Of a DNA stretch of 6,028 bases, positions 5,649-6,028 are shown piece after piece. A program made the position numbers and the translations under genes. Source of the DNA: Tepidimicrobium sp. (GTDB lineage: Bacteria; Bacillota; Clostridia; Tissierellales; Tepidimicrobiaceae). Position 1 is the first letter of the stretch, and each line of letters opens with the position of its first letter. The stretch is taken from NCBI GenBank assembly GCA_012839395.1, contig DUNJ01000163.1, positions 1 to 6,028 of the forward strand, in the 5' to 3' direction. The notes beneath the pieces were generated by a model that ran no database searches, had not been told where the DNA came from, and was given only the letters and a program-made list of their open reading frames with translations.

Positions 5649-6028
5649 GTGGAGAAGAAATATAAAAGGCCATCTAAGGAGGAGCTTAAGGAACGGCTGA
5701 CCCCAATCCAATACAGGGTAACCCAGGAAGATGCCACTGAAAGGCCTTTTCAAAACGAATTTTGGAATCATGATGAGGAGGGCATATATGTAGATGTTGT
5801 AACAGGGGAACCATTGTTTTCATCTAAGGATAAATACGATTCCGGCTGTGGTTGGCCCAGCTTTACCGCTCCAATAGATGAAGAACATATTAAGGAGAAA
5901 CCGGATACTAGTTATGGTATGAGGAGAACTGAGGTGAGGAGTAAATACGGGGATTCCCACCTGGGCCACGTGTTCCCCGATGGACCTGAGGATAAGGGAG
6001 GCCTAAGGTATTGTATCAACAGCGCCGC
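5649..6028 (+). CDS. msrB: Peptide-methionine (R)-S-oxide reductase MsrB, 3'-truncated by window edge
   Basis: Reduces the R epimer of methionine sulfoxide in oxidised proteins, using thioredoxin. The 126 visible residues include the diagnostic blocks LTPIQYRVTQEDATERPF (17-34), GEPLFSSKDKYDSGCGWPSF (53-72), RRTEVRS (92-98), SHLGHVFPDGP (103-113) and LRYCINSA (119-126). Cys122 in RYCINSA is the catalytic cysteine. Cys67 in SGCGWPSF is at the position I would expect for the resolving cysteine (inference). The two C-x-x-C zinc-binding pairs of other MsrBs are absent: VTGEP and SKYGD stand in their places, so this is the zinc-free form. It starts directly with the MsrB domain, so no MsrA domain is fused upstream. 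A C-terminal fusion cannot be excluded because the window ends. It may be read through from the transpeptidase operon. Confidence 0.95.
   Translation, partial: MEKKYKRPSKEELKERLTPIQYRVTQEDATERPFQNEFWNHDEEGIYVDVVTGEPLFSSKDKYDSGCGWPSFTAPIDEEHIKEKPDTSYGMRRTEVRSKYGDSHLGHVFPDGPEDKGGLRYCINSA

Overview
The window is AT-rich, uses AGA/AGG and ATA codons heavily, and has strong AGGAGG-type ribosome binding sites. This points to a low-GC Gram-positive bacterium (Firmicutes). An anaerobic Clostridia/Tissierellia-like host is my best guess from codon style and protein flavour, but no marker gene here proves it. All intact genes lie on the + strand.

Positions 2-3098 hold a compact three-gene operon: a TetR-family regulator cut by the left window edge, an ABC-2 type ATP-binding subunit (585-1466), and a 12-TM permease resembling COG3559 'exporters of polyketide antibiotics' (1488-3098). 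Gaps are 13 and 21 nt. The arrangement suggests a regulator controlling its own multidrug or antibiotic exporter.

Positions 3099-4098 (about 1 kb) contain no intact gene. The stretch holds a frameshifted remnant of an unrecognised protein (about 3117-3442). Next comes a self-contained unit of an AT-rich upstream tract, a near-consensus promoter (TTGGCA-18-TAAAAT) and a Rho-independent terminator about 75 nt downstream with no usable ORF between, which is a candidate small RNA. After that lies a decayed MntA-type minimal nucleotidyltransferase (about 3732-4066), whose GSY...DS / IDIAIYL active-site motif is split by a frameshift. An extended -10 promoter for the next gene sits on the tail of that pseudogene.

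Positions 4099-6028 hold a membrane-anchored SH3b-YkuD L,D-transpeptidase with an unusual S-D-G-C active-site motif, a 185-residue unrecognised soluble protein (possibly dual OB-fold-like) 34 nt downstream, and a methionine sulfoxide reductase B of the zinc-free, Cys-containing type. MsrB starts at GTG 5649 and is cut by the right edge. The last three genes may be co-transcribed from the promoter near 4060, although an 88-nt gap precedes msrB.

I see no CRISPR array, insertion sequence, tRNA or rRNA. The most interesting material is the degraded intergenic kilobase: the candidate sRNA and the nucleotidyltransferase relic.
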